Notes: generated by a model from the letters alone, not told the origin. DNA of 57,645 nt from Clostridia bacterium (GCA_017503285.1 JAFVTH010000015.1:1-57645), one strand, 5' to 3'; positions 45,146 through 52,890 are shown, numbered from the stretch's first letter. Numbers and translations: made by a program.

Positions 45146-45180
45146 ATATTTTACTTTGCTAAAGCACTAAAGTAAAATAT
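45146..45180. repeat. 35-bp A/T-rich palindrome upstream of the leuA promoter
   Basis: Perfect 12-base arms ATATTTTACTTT / AAAGTAAAATAT around an 11-base loop with two CTAAAG-like half-sites, resembling those of the his and ilvE operators. It is 26 bases upstream of the -35, so it could be an upstream binding site. Confidence 0.6.
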
Positions 45181-45188
45181 AACAAAAA

Positions 45189-45205
45189 ACGGGCAAAAAG
45201 CCCGT
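45189..45205 (-). terminator. Terminator downstream of ilvE and the repeats
   Basis: ACGGGC and GCCCGT pair around five A, with a T-run on both sides. It is probably the original ilvE terminator, now 560 bases from the stop codon because repeats lie between. Confidence 0.75.
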
Positions 45206-45254
45206 TTTTATTGTGTTTATTGAACAAATTTTCCGATGTGTAAGCAATACAAGC

Positions 45255-45768
45255 TTCTGATTTCAAGGCGTACCGCAGTATTAGGGCGTAGACGTACCTT
45301 TGTACGTCAAGGTCTACTCGTGTACCCCAAAAAAGTTACACTTTTTCGGGGAACCCCTCAATACGAGGAAAACCCAGTATAAGCTCTAAGAAGCAAGAAA
45401 GACAAGGCGCACCGGAGTCGGTTGGGCGCAGACGTACCTTTGTACGTCAAGGTCTACTCGTGAACCCCAAAAAAGTTATACTTTTTCGGGGAACCCCTCA
45501 ATACTAGGAAAACCCAGTATAAGCTCTAAGAAGCAAGAATTTCAAGGCGCACCGGAGTCGGTTGGGCGCAGACGTACTTTGTGTACGTCAAGGTCTACTC
45601 GTGAACCCCAAAAAAGTTATACTTTTTCGGGGAACCCCTCAGCACGAGGAAAACCCAGTATAAGCTTTAAGAAGCAAGAATTTCAAGGCGTACCGCAGTG
45701 TGAGGGCGTAGGCGTACCTTTGTACGTCAAGATCTCACACGAGGAACAACGCAGAAATTCGACGCTTA
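45255..45768. repeat. Tandem ~140-bp hairpin repeats abutting the ilvE stop codon
   Basis: Four units start at CAAGGCG (45264, 45403, 45543, 45684; spacing 139, 140, 141). Each has a GACGTAC/GTACGTC hairpin. The first three carry the CCCC hairpin module (45322-45357, 45462-45497, 45603-45638); the fourth lacks it and instead closes with GTGTGAG/CTCACAC arms. The outer arms AAGCTCTAA / TTAGAGCTT and GAATTTC / GAAATTC pair, and the right end reaches the last codons of ilvE. It is not CRISPR: no unique spacers and units too long. Confidence 0.8.
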
Positions 45769-46830
45769 TTAGAGCTTATAAATCCAGTTAAATGTGTCCT
45801 CTACCTTACCCCACTGAATTCCTGTGAGGGTGTCATAAAGCTTTTGAGTAACTTCTCCGATTTTACCACCGTTTACATCGTATTCCTTGCCGGCATAGGA
45901 AAATCTGCCGATTGGGGATACAACTGCTGCTGTACCTGTGCCCCATGCCTCCTCAAGCTTGCCGTTTTCCAGAGATTCAATTAACTCATCAACGGACAAA
46001 AGTCTTTCGTTTACCTTATAGCCGAAGGATTTTAGAACCTCGATGCAGGATTTTCTTGTAATGCCCGGTAAGATTGAGCCTGTGAGCATTGGTGTTACGA
46101 TTTCGCCATTGATTTTGAACATAACGTTCATTGCGCCAACCTCTTCAATGTACTTTCTATGTACACCGTCAAGCCACAAAACCTGTGAATATCCAACACG
46201 GCTTGCCTTTTCGCCTGCTCTGTTGGATGCGGCATAGTTACCACCGCATTTAACGGCACCTGTACCACCCTTTACGGCACGAACGTCCTCGTTTTCAATC
46301 ATAATTTTAACAGGGTTAATGCCCTCTGCATAGTAGCTACCACTTGGAGAGCCAATAATCATAAAGGTTGCTCTCTTTACTGTGTGAACACCGAGGGTTT
46401 CATCGTTACCAAACATATATGGACGGAGATAAAGTGATGTGCCAAAGGAGTGCGGAACAAACTTTTCCTCAAGCTTTACAAACTCGCAAATAGCCTGTAA
46501 AAAGTCCTCCTCGTTAATCTTAGGTAGGCACATTCTATCAGCGGAGTCATTCATTCTTCTTATATTCTCCATTGGACGGAAGAGCTGAACGCTACCATCT
46601 TCTGTTCTGTAAGCCTTTAAGCCCTCGAAAATTTCAGCACCATAGTGCAAAACTGTGGATGCCGGGTGAAGGCTGATATATCCGAACGGAACTATCCTTG
46701 CGTTATGCCAGCCCTTGCCTGCCTCATAGTCCATTATAAACATATGGTCGGTAAAGTGCTTACCGAAGCCAAGGGTGCTTTCGTCTGATAATTCTGTCGG
46801 GTTTTGTGTTTTAGTGATTTTGATTTCCAT
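45769..46830 (-). CDS. ilvE: Branched-chain amino acid aminotransferase (IlvE)
   Basis: 353 residues, the longer class-II BCAT form with GWHNARIVPFGYISLHPASTVLHYGAEIFEGLKAY, PLP lysine in KCGGNYAASNRAGEKA and LWLDGVHRKYIEEVGAMNVMF. Last step of leucine, isoleucine and valine synthesis. A single-gene unit with its own promoter (46869-46897) and a palindrome like the his operator. The last two codons and stop form the edge of the 140-bp hairpin repeat. Confidence 0.97.
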   Translation of the reverse strand: MEIKITKTQNPTELSDESTLGFGKHFTDHMFIMDYEAGKGWHNARIVPFGYISLHPASTVLHYGAEIFEGLKAYRTEDGSVQLFRPMENIRRMNDSADRMCLPKINEEDFLQAICEFVKLEEKFVPHSFGTSLYLRPYMFGNDETLGVHTVKRATFMIIGSPSGSYYAEGINPVKIMIENEDVRAVKGGTGAVKCGGNYAASNRAGEKASRVGYSQVLWLDGVHRKYIEEVGAMNVMFKINGEIVTPMLTGSILPGITRKSCIEVLKSFGYKVNERLLSVDELIESLENGKLEEAWGTGTAAVVSPIGRFSYAGKEYDVNGGKIGEVTQKLYDTLTGIQWGKVEDTFNWIYKL

Positions 46831-46840
46831 AGCTATACCT

Positions 46841-46856
46841 CTTTAGCATACTAAAG
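46841..46856. promoter_or_regulatory. CTTTAG-N4-CTAAAG operator before ilvE
   Basis: CTTTAGCATACTAAAG is a palindrome 10 bases from the ilvE ATG and just downstream of its promoter. It matches the his-operon site (32025-32040) in 13 of 16 positions. Confidence 0.6.
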
Positions 46857-46868
46857 TATTATGAGTTA

Positions 46869-46897
46869 ATGATAGCACAGGCTTTTTTTCAAGTCAA
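46869..46897 (-). promoter_or_regulatory. Promoter of ilvE
   Basis: Minus strand TTGACT (46892-46897), 17 bases, TATCAT (46869-46874). Confidence 0.7.
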
Positions 46898-46928
46898 TAC
46901 CTTTTCAAATATTTTTTGAAACAAAAAA

Positions 46929-46950
46929 AGCACCACACGAGGTGATGCTT
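46929..46950 (-). terminator. Terminator after the ECF-HAD gene
   Basis: GCACC and GGTG(A)TGC pair with a single bulge; the minus strand continues with seven T. It lies just past the stop codon at 46958. Confidence 0.75.
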
Positions 46951-46957
46951 TAATTTT

Positions 46958-48256
46958 TTACTCAATGATAATTGCCTTGATTTCCTCAGCGGTGCTTGCG
47001 ATATGGGTTGCGCCAGCCTCCTTAAGCTCCTCTTCTGAGCCAAAGCCGAAGGTAACACCTATCGATGGAATACCGAATGATTTTGCACCGTTTATATCAA
47101 AGTGTCTGTCGCCTATCATAACAATTTCGCTCTTGTCGTAGTCCTTAAGCTGCTCCATAGCCAGGGATAAAACCTGCTCCTTGGTGGTAAGCGTTTTTTC
47201 ATCAGACGATGCGCAGGCAAAAAAGTCAAAATAAGGGCTAATTTCCAAGTTTCGAGCCACCCTGTGTGCGAAAATGTCAGGCTTTGAGGTTGCAAGATAG
47301 ATTTTTACACTGGCTTTTTTGAGATCTTGAAGTAGAGCTTTCATACCGTCATAAAGCTCACACTCTAAAATACCCTTGTCGTTGTAATACTCTCTAAAGT
47401 ATTCCATTGCTGTATCTACCTTTTCATCACTGTAGCCACAAAAGTCCTTATAGGATTGGTTAAGTGGCGGGCCAATGAAAAGTCTTGGGTTTTCCGGTGC
47501 CGGCTCTCCAAGCTTGTCAGCTGCGTACTCTAATGAATTTTTAACGCCCTCGAATGTATTTACAAGAGTGCCATCCATATCAAAAAGTGCCACCCTGTAT
47601 CTGGTTTTCACAGTCTTTTCTCTTTCAAAGCCAACCTTTTTCTCTACCAGCTCAACAAGGAAATGTATTGTTGGAGCAAGAACCATATTAAGAGTGAACT
47701 CAAAAAGGAAGTTAATACCTGCTATAACAATAAATAGCACGTAAAGAATGTTTTGCCCCTCTGCGTGGTTAACGAAGTTTGCATTAAAGGTATCAGACAT
47801 AATAAGACAGCCAATAATGAACACGCCCGTGTTAACAATTGGGGCAATAGCAGCAGATATGAATGTACCGAAGATGCGAACGCTTCTCTTCTCGTTTCTT
47901 ACAGGTGCGTAAGCAAGACCCGAAAGAAAGCCTGCAAGTGTAGATTTAGATAGGCAAAGTAAAACAGTTATAACCGGGTGCGCCTGGAAAAGAATACCGG
48001 TAAACGCGGGGTCCATACCCATAAAGCAATTGGTAATGGTAATAACAAGTCCAAAAACGAAGCCAAGAATTGCGCCTGCCCTTGCACCCAAGAGACATCC
48101 GCCCAAGACAATGGGCACAAGCACTAGGCTAACCTGAGTTGCAAGACCGGGAATTTTGATGACGACGCCTGTGAGCTGTAAGACAACCACAACTGCAATC
48201 AGCACGGCAAGATAGGTCATCCTTACAATAAGTTGTTTGTTTCTTGTAATTTGCAT
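46958..48256 (-). CDS. ECF transporter S-component fused to a HAD phosphatase
   Basis: 432 residues. The first ~210 hold five to six membrane segments in the order of ECF S-components (about 12-32, 40-75, 90-112, 130-152, 165-200). From about 219, RVALFDMDGTLVNTFEGV is HAD motif I, followed by LATSKP (motif II), a lysine near TTKEQV, and IGDRHFDINGAKSFGIPSIGVTFGFGS (motif IV), as in phosphoglycolate-phosphatase-like HADs. The neighbour coaX suggests the S-component takes up pantothenate or a phosphorylated precursor and that the HAD domain dephosphorylates something linked to it. That coupling is inference; no ECF A/A'/T genes are in the window. Confidence 0.85.
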   Translation of the reverse strand: MQITRNKQLIVRMTYLAVLIAVVVVLQLTGVVIKIPGLATQVSLVLVPIVLGGCLLGARAGAILGFVFGLVITITNCFMGMDPAFTGILFQAHPVITVLLCLSKSTLAGFLSGLAYAPVRNEKRSVRIFGTFISAAIAPIVNTGVFIIGCLIMSDTFNANFVNHAEGQNILYVLFIVIAGINFLFEFTLNMVLAPTIHFLVELVEKKVGFEREKTVKTRYRVALFDMDGTLVNTFEGVKNSLEYAADKLGEPAPENPRLFIGPPLNQSYKDFCGYSDEKVDTAMEYFREYYNDKGILECELYDGMKALLQDLKKASVKIYLATSKPDIFAHRVARNLEISPYFDFFACASSDEKTLTTKEQVLSLAMEQLKDYDKSEIVMIGDRHFDINGAKSFGIPSIGVTFGFGSEEELKEAGATHIASTAEEIKAIIIE

Positions 48257-48373
48257 ACAAGTCTCCTTTACTGCCGTTCATATGATACGGCGAAAAAAAT
48301 ATTACAAAATAGCACCGTTTCGGTATTGTCCATAAGGTACAATCCATTTTGAATTGGCTCTATATTCGTTCAA

Positions 48374-49162
48374 TTAAAGCTTGAAGGTGTGCTTTTTTGG
48401 ATTTGTGTTATAAATTGCGTTCAAGCCCTTCAAGGTAAGGCTTGGTATATGCTTTGCTTTTATATTAAAATATGTCATAAACATATCTGCAAAGCCACCA
48501 GTAACTACAACCTGTGTTGTTTTTGGTAGGTCAAATTCTCTTTTGAAGGTATCAATAAAGCCCTCTGCCGCAAGAACGGAGCCGAAAACAACGCCTGCAC
48601 GCATGGAGTCTACGCTATTCTTGCCTACAACCGGGAAGGCTCTGTCTGCCATAACCGACGGCAAAAGCCCTGTGCTATTTAGCGCATTTAGGCTCATTTG
48701 TATACCCGGCATAATATAGCAGCCAACCAAGGACTTTTCCCTGTCGATACAGGAAATTGTGGTTGCTGTGCCAAAGTCTACAATTATAGCAGGAGCGCCA
48801 CACTCCTCAATAGTTGCGGCAACGTTTGCAGCAAGGTCCGCCCCCAGCTGAGATGGATCATCAAGCTTGATGTGGAAGCCTGTTTTTGTGCCGGGACCAA
48901 CCAAGAGAGGTCTTATACCCGTGATTTTATATACAGCATATTCAAGCTTGCTTGTAACGTGTGGGGCGACGGAGCCAATAATCACGCCATCTATTTCAGA
49001 TATTTTAATGCTATCAGACTCAATGAGAGATTTTAAGGTAAAGGCATATTCATCTCCTGAGCGCTGGTCGTCTGTACCTAAGCAAAAGCTATGTGTAAGC
49101 TTATTCTTTTCAAAGGTGCCAACATGTATATTTGTGTTTCCTATATCAAGAGCCAAAAGCAT
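48374..49162 (-). CDS. coaX: Type III pantothenate kinase (CoaX)
   Basis: 262 residues. MLLALDIGNTNIHVGTF carries the nucleotide-binding Asp, with GPGTKTGFHIKLDDPSQLGADLAANVAAT and VDFGTATTISCI as the other ASKHA-fold motifs. It phosphorylates pantothenate as the first step of CoA synthesis; type III enzymes are not feedback-inhibited by CoA. It is upstream of the ECF-HAD gene on the same strand, and its promoter is divergent from the MATE gene. The 117-base gap to the next gene shows no riboswitch I can support. Confidence 0.96.
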   Translation of the reverse strand: MLLALDIGNTNIHVGTFEKNKLTHSFCLGTDDQRSGDEYAFTLKSLIESDSIKISEIDGVIIGSVAPHVTSKLEYAVYKITGIRPLLVGPGTKTGFHIKLDDPSQLGADLAANVAATIEECGAPAIIVDFGTATTISCIDREKSLVGCYIMPGIQMSLNALNSTGLLPSVMADRAFPVVGKNSVDSMRAGVVFGSVLAAEGFIDTFKREFDLPKTTQVVVTGGFADMFMTYFNIKAKHIPSLTLKGLNAIYNTNPKKHTFKL

Positions 49163-49188
49163 AGTATTATCCTCCGTATTTTTTCAAT

Positions 49189-49217
49189 ATGATATCACAA
49201 CTTTTTTCCCTTGTCAA
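49189..49217 (-). promoter_or_regulatory. Promoter of coaX
   Basis: Minus strand TTGACA (49212-49217), 17 bases, TATCAT (49189-49194); GGAGG precedes the ATG. Confidence 0.8.
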
Positions 49218-49225
49218 GTTATGGC

Positions 49226-49254
49226 TTGACATTTATATATTTCTAATATATAAT
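49226..49254 (+). promoter_or_regulatory. Consensus promoter of the MATE gene
   Basis: TTGACA (49226-49231), 17 bases, TATAAT (49249-49254). Its -35 is 9 bases from the divergent coaX -35. Confidence 0.85.
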
Positions 49255-49281
49255 TCTCTTAATGACTAATGGGGGTATCTT

Positions 49282-50610
49282 ATGAAAATACAGCTTTCGG
49301 ACCATTTTTCCTATAAAAATTTAATAAGATTTACTTTGCCCTCTGTGGTTATGATGGTTTTTACTTCAATTTACTCCCTTGTTGACGGTTTTTTTGTTTC
49401 TAACTTTGTTGGCGAGAGTGCTTTTGAGGCTGTTAACTTTATTATGCCATACACCATGATTCTCGGCTCGGTGGGATTTATGTTTGGCACAGGTGGCTGT
49501 GCATTGGTGTCCAAGACACTTGGGGAGGGCAATCGAGAAAAGGCTAACAAAATCTTTTCCCTATTTATATATCTGCCTGCCATAATTGGTGTGGTGTTGA
49601 GCCTCTTGGGTAATATATTTATTGAAGAGGCAGCAACGCTTCTCGGTGCAACCGGTCAACTGCACGCAAACGCCGTTACATACGGTATGATTATTGTAGC
49701 CGGCAATGTGTTCTATATGCTGCAGGTGGAATTCCAAAGCTTTTTTGTTACTGCCGAAAAGCCTAAGCTGGGACTTATTTTTACGGTGGCGTCGGGAGTA
49801 ACGAACATTATTCTTGATGGGCTTTTTGTTGGTCTTTTTGGTTGGGGACTTGTTGGCGCTGCGGTGGCTACTGTGCTTAGCCAAATTGTTGGTTGTGTCG
49901 GACCTGTTGTTTATTTCGCAAGGGAAAATTCAAGTCTGCTTAAGCTGGGCGAGGCAAGCAGAGATTTGAAGAGCCTTTTGCAGGGCTGTCTTAACGGCTC
50001 GTCGGAGCTGATGACAAACATTTCGTTATCTGTTGTTGGTATGCTTTATAACTTCCAGCTGCTTAAGTATCTTGGAGATGACGGCTTGGCAGCCTATGGA
50101 GTGTTAATGTATGTAAACTTTATTTTTATTGCTGTTTTCCTTGGCTATGCTATTGGGTCTGCGCCGATTATCGGATACAATTATGGTGCGAATCGGCATG
50201 GAGAGCTACACGGAGTTTTCAAAAAAAGCCTGATTATTATGGGTGTGTTATCCGTTTCGATGTTTATACTTTCGGTTGCTTTAGCTAAGCCCATGTCATA
50301 CCTTTATGTTGGATATAACGAGGAGCTGCGACAGCTTACGGAGCATGCCTTTTACATTTATTCCTTCTCTTTTTTGTTCTCCGGATTTGGAATTTTCGGC
50401 TCATCCTTCTTTACTGCGCTAAACGACGGACCTGTTTCAGCGGCGATTTCGTTTTTAAGAACCTTTGCTTTTCAGGTTGTTGCAGTTTTGATTTTGCCTC
50501 TTATCTTCGATGTAGACGGAATATGGGCGGCAATGGTGGTTGCGGAGGGGCTTGCAGTTATAGTTACTGCCCTGTTTATGATTGTAAAAAGGAAGAAATA
50601 TAAATATTAA
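49282..50610 (+). CDS. MATE family multidrug efflux transporter
   Basis: 442 residues with twelve hydrophobic segments in two homologous halves, starting LIRFTLPSVVMMVFTSIYSLVDGFFVSNFVG and with VTNIILDGLFVGLFGWGLVGAAVATVLSQ and SAPIIGYNYGAN. Such proteins export cationic compounds with Na+ or H+. RBS GGGGG lies before ATG 49282. Monocistronic, divergent from coaX; the substrate is not predictable. Confidence 0.93.
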   Translation: MKIQLSDHFSYKNLIRFTLPSVVMMVFTSIYSLVDGFFVSNFVGESAFEAVNFIMPYTMILGSVGFMFGTGGCALVSKTLGEGNREKANKIFSLFIYLPAIIGVVLSLLGNIFIEEAATLLGATGQLHANAVTYGMIIVAGNVFYMLQVEFQSFFVTAEKPKLGLIFTVASGVTNIILDGLFVGLFGWGLVGAAVATVLSQIVGCVGPVVYFARENSSLLKLGEASRDLKSLLQGCLNGSSELMTNISLSVVGMLYNFQLLKYLGDDGLAAYGVLMYVNFIFIAVFLGYAIGSAPIIGYNYGANRHGELHGVFKKSLIIMGVLSVSMFILSVALAKPMSYLYVGYNEELRQLTEHAFYIYSFSFLFSGFGIFGSSFFTALNDGPVSAAISFLRTFAFQVVAVLILPLIFDVDGIWAAMVVAEGLAVIVTALFMIVKRKKYKY

Positions 50611-50650
50611 AAACGGACCCTGTGTCTGTCTTTGCGAAAAAAACAAGAAA

Positions 50651-50673
50651 AAAGCAGGTGCTTTGCCTGCTTT
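50651..50673. terminator. Bidirectional terminator between MATE and TraX-like genes
   Basis: AAAGCAGG and CCTGCTTT pair around TGCTTTG with A- and T-runs; the two genes converge here. Confidence 0.8.
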
Positions 50674-51380
50674 TATTTTATCAATAGTTTAATTGCCATT
50701 ATTACTACAATGTGAGCCGGATAATAAACATAAAAAAGATATTTTAGGTTTAACACTCCCCTTTTACCGCTGTAAAATATCAAGGGGATTAATGCAAAGA
50801 GGCAGAACCATTGAACCGTCCAAGAGGTGGTAAGGCACAAAAGAATCAGACACACAGCGCAAGCAACCAGCTTTAGGGGGCGAGTTGGCGTATATCTAAC
50901 TGCAACCGGCAAAAGCACACCGAAAAATCCATATTCTATGCCAAAAAAGCCATAATCGAAAAGATTTGGCATTATGACTGTTATAAATACAACAGCAAGG
51001 GACACGAGCGTGGCAAGAATGATAGACAGCGCGCTCCTTTTGCTTACTGCTCTATCAACAAAATAAATTACCGTTGTGGAAAGGGCGAATGTAACAAAGA
51101 TGCACATTTGCATATTGCCTGTGGCAACTGACATAACCACCTGGCACACAATTGCGACACCCCACATAAGTCCTAAGTGCTTTTCCTTGTTGCGAGTGTA
51201 AAAGCAGCCCTCGGCAACCATATAGGCAAAGATTGGAAATGCAAGCCTGCCAAGGATTCTAAGTATCTCTATGTTTGGAAAAAGGTGATAACCAATGTGG
51301 TCGATGGTCATAGAAACAAGGGCAAACAGCTTTAGCACGTTGCCACTTAAAAAGAAAATTTTACTTTGCTTTTCTTCCAT
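50673..51380 (-). CDS. TraX-like integral membrane protein
   Basis: 235 residues with about seven hydrophobic segments. LKLFALVSMTIDHIGYHLFP near the N-terminus and LGRLAFPIFAYMVAEGCFYTRNK are the TraX family signatures (an acyltransferase-3-like membrane fold; TraX acetylates F-pilin in conjugative plasmids). In Firmicutes these chromosomal relatives have no proven role. ATG 51380 follows GAGGGTGA; the longer in-frame start has no ribosome site. No conjugation genes are nearby. Confidence 0.85.
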   Translation of the reverse strand: MEEKQSKIFFLSGNVLKLFALVSMTIDHIGYHLFPNIEILRILGRLAFPIFAYMVAEGCFYTRNKEKHLGLMWGVAIVCQVVMSVATGNMQMCIFVTFALSTTVIYFVDRAVSKRSALSIILATLVSLAVVFITVIMPNLFDYGFFGIEYGFFGVLLPVAVRYTPTRPLKLVACAVCLILLCLTTSWTVQWFCLFALIPLIFYSGKRGVLNLKYLFYVYYPAHIVVIMAIKLLIK

Positions 51381-51444
51381 TATATCACCCTCTTTCCTTA
51401 GCATTTTACCACAGACGTGTCTGTTTTTCAATATAAAAAGCAAA

Positions 51445-51467
51445 AAGAGAGGATTTTTTCCTCTCTT
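51445..51467 (-). terminator. Terminator overlapping the lipoprotein stop codon
   Basis: AAGAGAGGA and TCCTCTCTT pair around five T, followed on the minus strand by TTTTTGCTTTTTA. The stem includes the gene's last codon bases. Confidence 0.75.
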
Positions 51468-52419
51468 AATTTTCGCTTTCCTTTAGCTCAAACGGTCTTT
51501 CTCCATTCCAACCATTTATAAAGCCTGCCGGAATTTCAGTAAAATCACACTTTATTGTAAGCTTATTGCATTTTTTGAAGGCATCAATCTCAATTATTGA
51601 AACTGATGATGGAATTTGTATTTCGGTAAGGGCGGCACAATAGTAAAATGCTTTTTCGCTGATTTTAGTAATGCCCTTGCCAAAGGTAAAGGATTCTACA
51701 CCTATGCACCTACCAAATGCACCATATTCAAGAGTGGTGATTTCGTCTGACAGAGTTATGCTTTTTAGCCCTGTGTAGTCGTAGAAGGCGTTTTTACCAA
51801 CAACTGTAATTTTCTTGCCGTTATACTCAGCCGGAATTGTAATTTCGGTGGCATCTGTGTCTGTAAAACGCACAATTTTGTATGTGTCGTCCTCTAAAAG
51901 CTCCAAGGTAAATGGCTGATATACGACCTTGGCATAGAGCTTTTTAGCCCCTGTTGTGCCAACATCTATTTTTGTAATTGGCTTAGTAAGCTCTTCATCC
52001 TCGTACCAGCCAAAAAACTCATAGCTATTTCTTGAGCCCTCTGTCAGTTCAACCTGGTCCTCAATGGTGTAATATTCTCTTGGACCGTTTGCATTAACAT
52101 ATTCAATGGGGTATTCTATTGGGCGCCATTTTGCATTTAGGGTTATGCTTTTTATTGGCACATCATTAAAATCCCATTTAATTTTGTCCTGAAAATACCA
52201 GCCCTCAAAGGAATAACCAAATTTTTCCGGCACCTTTTCCGGCTCGGTAATTACACTACCCTTTTCGATAACCTGCGTGGTGCTTGTCTCGCCATTTAGA
52301 TATTCAAAGGTGATGGTGTGATGGGTTTCCTCCGGTGGAGTTTCTGCCCCATTACAGGATGCAAGAAGGACTATTATCATTATGCAAACGGTTGCAAATA
52401 TGCTTGTTTTTATTTTCAT
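51466..52419 (-). CDS. Lipoprotein with InlB-type and BspA-type repeats
   Basis: 317 residues. The N-terminus is a lipoprotein signal with lipobox LLASC (Cys about 22). Two InlB B-repeat/Listeria-Bacteroides repeats follow, marked by GYSFEGWYFQDKIKWDF and YEFFGWYEDEEL, then a BspA-like leucine-rich block: ITIPAEYNGKKITVVGKNAF, LKSITLSDEITTLEYGAFGRC, ITKISEKAFYYC. It should be anchored on the outer face of the membrane and bind a protein or glycan. ATG 52419 follows GGAGAA, and an in-frame upstream ATG would bury the signal. Monocistronic. Confidence 0.88.
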   Translation of the reverse strand: MKIKTSIFATVCIMIIVLLASCNGAETPPEETHHTITFEYLNGETSTTQVIEKGSVITEPEKVPEKFGYSFEGWYFQDKIKWDFNDVPIKSITLNAKWRPIEYPIEYVNANGPREYYTIEDQVELTEGSRNSYEFFGWYEDEELTKPITKIDVGTTGAKKLYAKVVYQPFTLELLEDDTYKIVRFTDTDATEITIPAEYNGKKITVVGKNAFYDYTGLKSITLSDEITTLEYGAFGRCIGVESFTFGKGITKISEKAFYYCAALTEIQIPSSVSIIEIDAFKKCNKLTIKCDFTEIPAGFINGWNGERPFELKESEN

Positions 52420-52447
52420 TTTCTTCTCCGTTTTAGTTTTCGAGTAT

Positions 52448-52476
52448 ATTTTATCATATTTATTCATGCTTTGCAA
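52448..52476 (-). promoter_or_regulatory. Promoter of the lipoprotein gene
   Basis: Minus strand TTGCAA (52471-52476), 17 bases, TAAAAT (52448-52453). Confidence 0.65.
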
Positions 52477-52550
52477 GTAATAAATAAGCCGCCATTTTTC
52501 AAGAGGCTTTTACCCTTTGAAAAATTATTTAAACAAAAACAAAAAAAGTA

Positions 52551-52579
52551 TTGACAAACCATTTTCTCTTTGCTATAAT
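52551..52579 (+). promoter_or_regulatory. Consensus promoter driving the tRNA-Pro locus
   Basis: TTGACA (52551-52556), 17 bases, TATAAT (52574-52579). The first thing downstream is a truncated tRNA-Pro 5' end; the intact tRNA begins 168 bases after the -10. Confidence 0.9.
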
Positions 52580-52608
52580 AGTAGGGCATTGAACGAAAAC
52601 ATGCATTT

Positions 52609-52626
52609 CGAGATGTAGCGCAGTTG
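52609..52626 (+). repeat. Truncated tRNA-Pro 5' end
   Basis: CGAGATGTAGCGCAGTTG is identical to the first 18 bases of the intact tRNA at 52748-52765, then is interrupted by a hairpin element. It sits where the tRNA would be expected relative to its promoter. Confidence 0.85.
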
Positions 52627-52683
52627 TAATGAGTTTCCAAGAACACGAGCCACAAGCGATGTGTGATTGGCTAAAACGAATTA
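52627..52683. repeat. 57-bp hairpin element, copy 1
   Basis: TAAT...GTTT / AAAAC...ATTA outer arms and CCAAGAACAC / GTGTGATTGG inner arms. Further copies lie at 52897-52953 and 53093-53151. In the third copy the inner arms are GCAC/GTGC and the outer arms TAAGT/ACTTA, so pairing is kept while sequence changes. Confidence 0.75.
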
Positions 52684-52747
52684 TCCAGCGATCCTTTTGG
52701 CGAGTCGGAGTAGCGCCTTTTCTAAATTGAGAAAACCAAATAAAAAC

Positions 52748-52823
52748 CGAGATGTAGCGCAGTTGGTAGCGCGCATGGTTTGGGACCATGATGCCGTAGG
52801 TTCGAATCCTATCATCTCGACCA
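52748..52823 (+). tRNA. tRNA-Pro (UGG)
   Basis: 76 nt with encoded CCA. Acceptor CGAGATG pairs with CATCTCG, the loop TTTGGGA gives anticodon TGG, and the T-loop is GTTCGAATC. It is preceded by a truncated 5' copy and followed by three copies of its 3' end (52977-52994, 53285-53301, 55459-55476). Confidence 0.96.
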
Positions 52824-52824
52824 T

Positions 52825-52858
52825 AAAAACGACTTACTCATTTGAGTAGGTCGTTTTT
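52825..52858 (+). terminator. tRNA-Pro terminator
   Basis: AAAAACGAC...TACTC pairs with GAGTA...GTCGTTTTT. The copy at 52995-53030 has the same frame but a different stem (CGG..TACCC / GGGTA..CCG). Confidence 0.85.
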
Positions 52859-52890
52859 ATTTTTGAAATAATGGAAGGATGAGAACCGAG

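Noticed and set aside
45255-45768. CRISPR array
   Set aside because: Units are ~140 bp and nearly identical throughout; there are no short repeats with unique spacers and no cas genes.
45579-45791. 70-codon plus-strand frame over the repeats and ilvE end
   Set aside because: It lies within repeat units and runs antisense into ilvE.
48257-48373. Riboswitch between coaX and the ECF-HAD gene
   Set aside because: Only a short CCG/CGG hairpin is visible; no known aptamer consensus, and the gap is too short for most classes.
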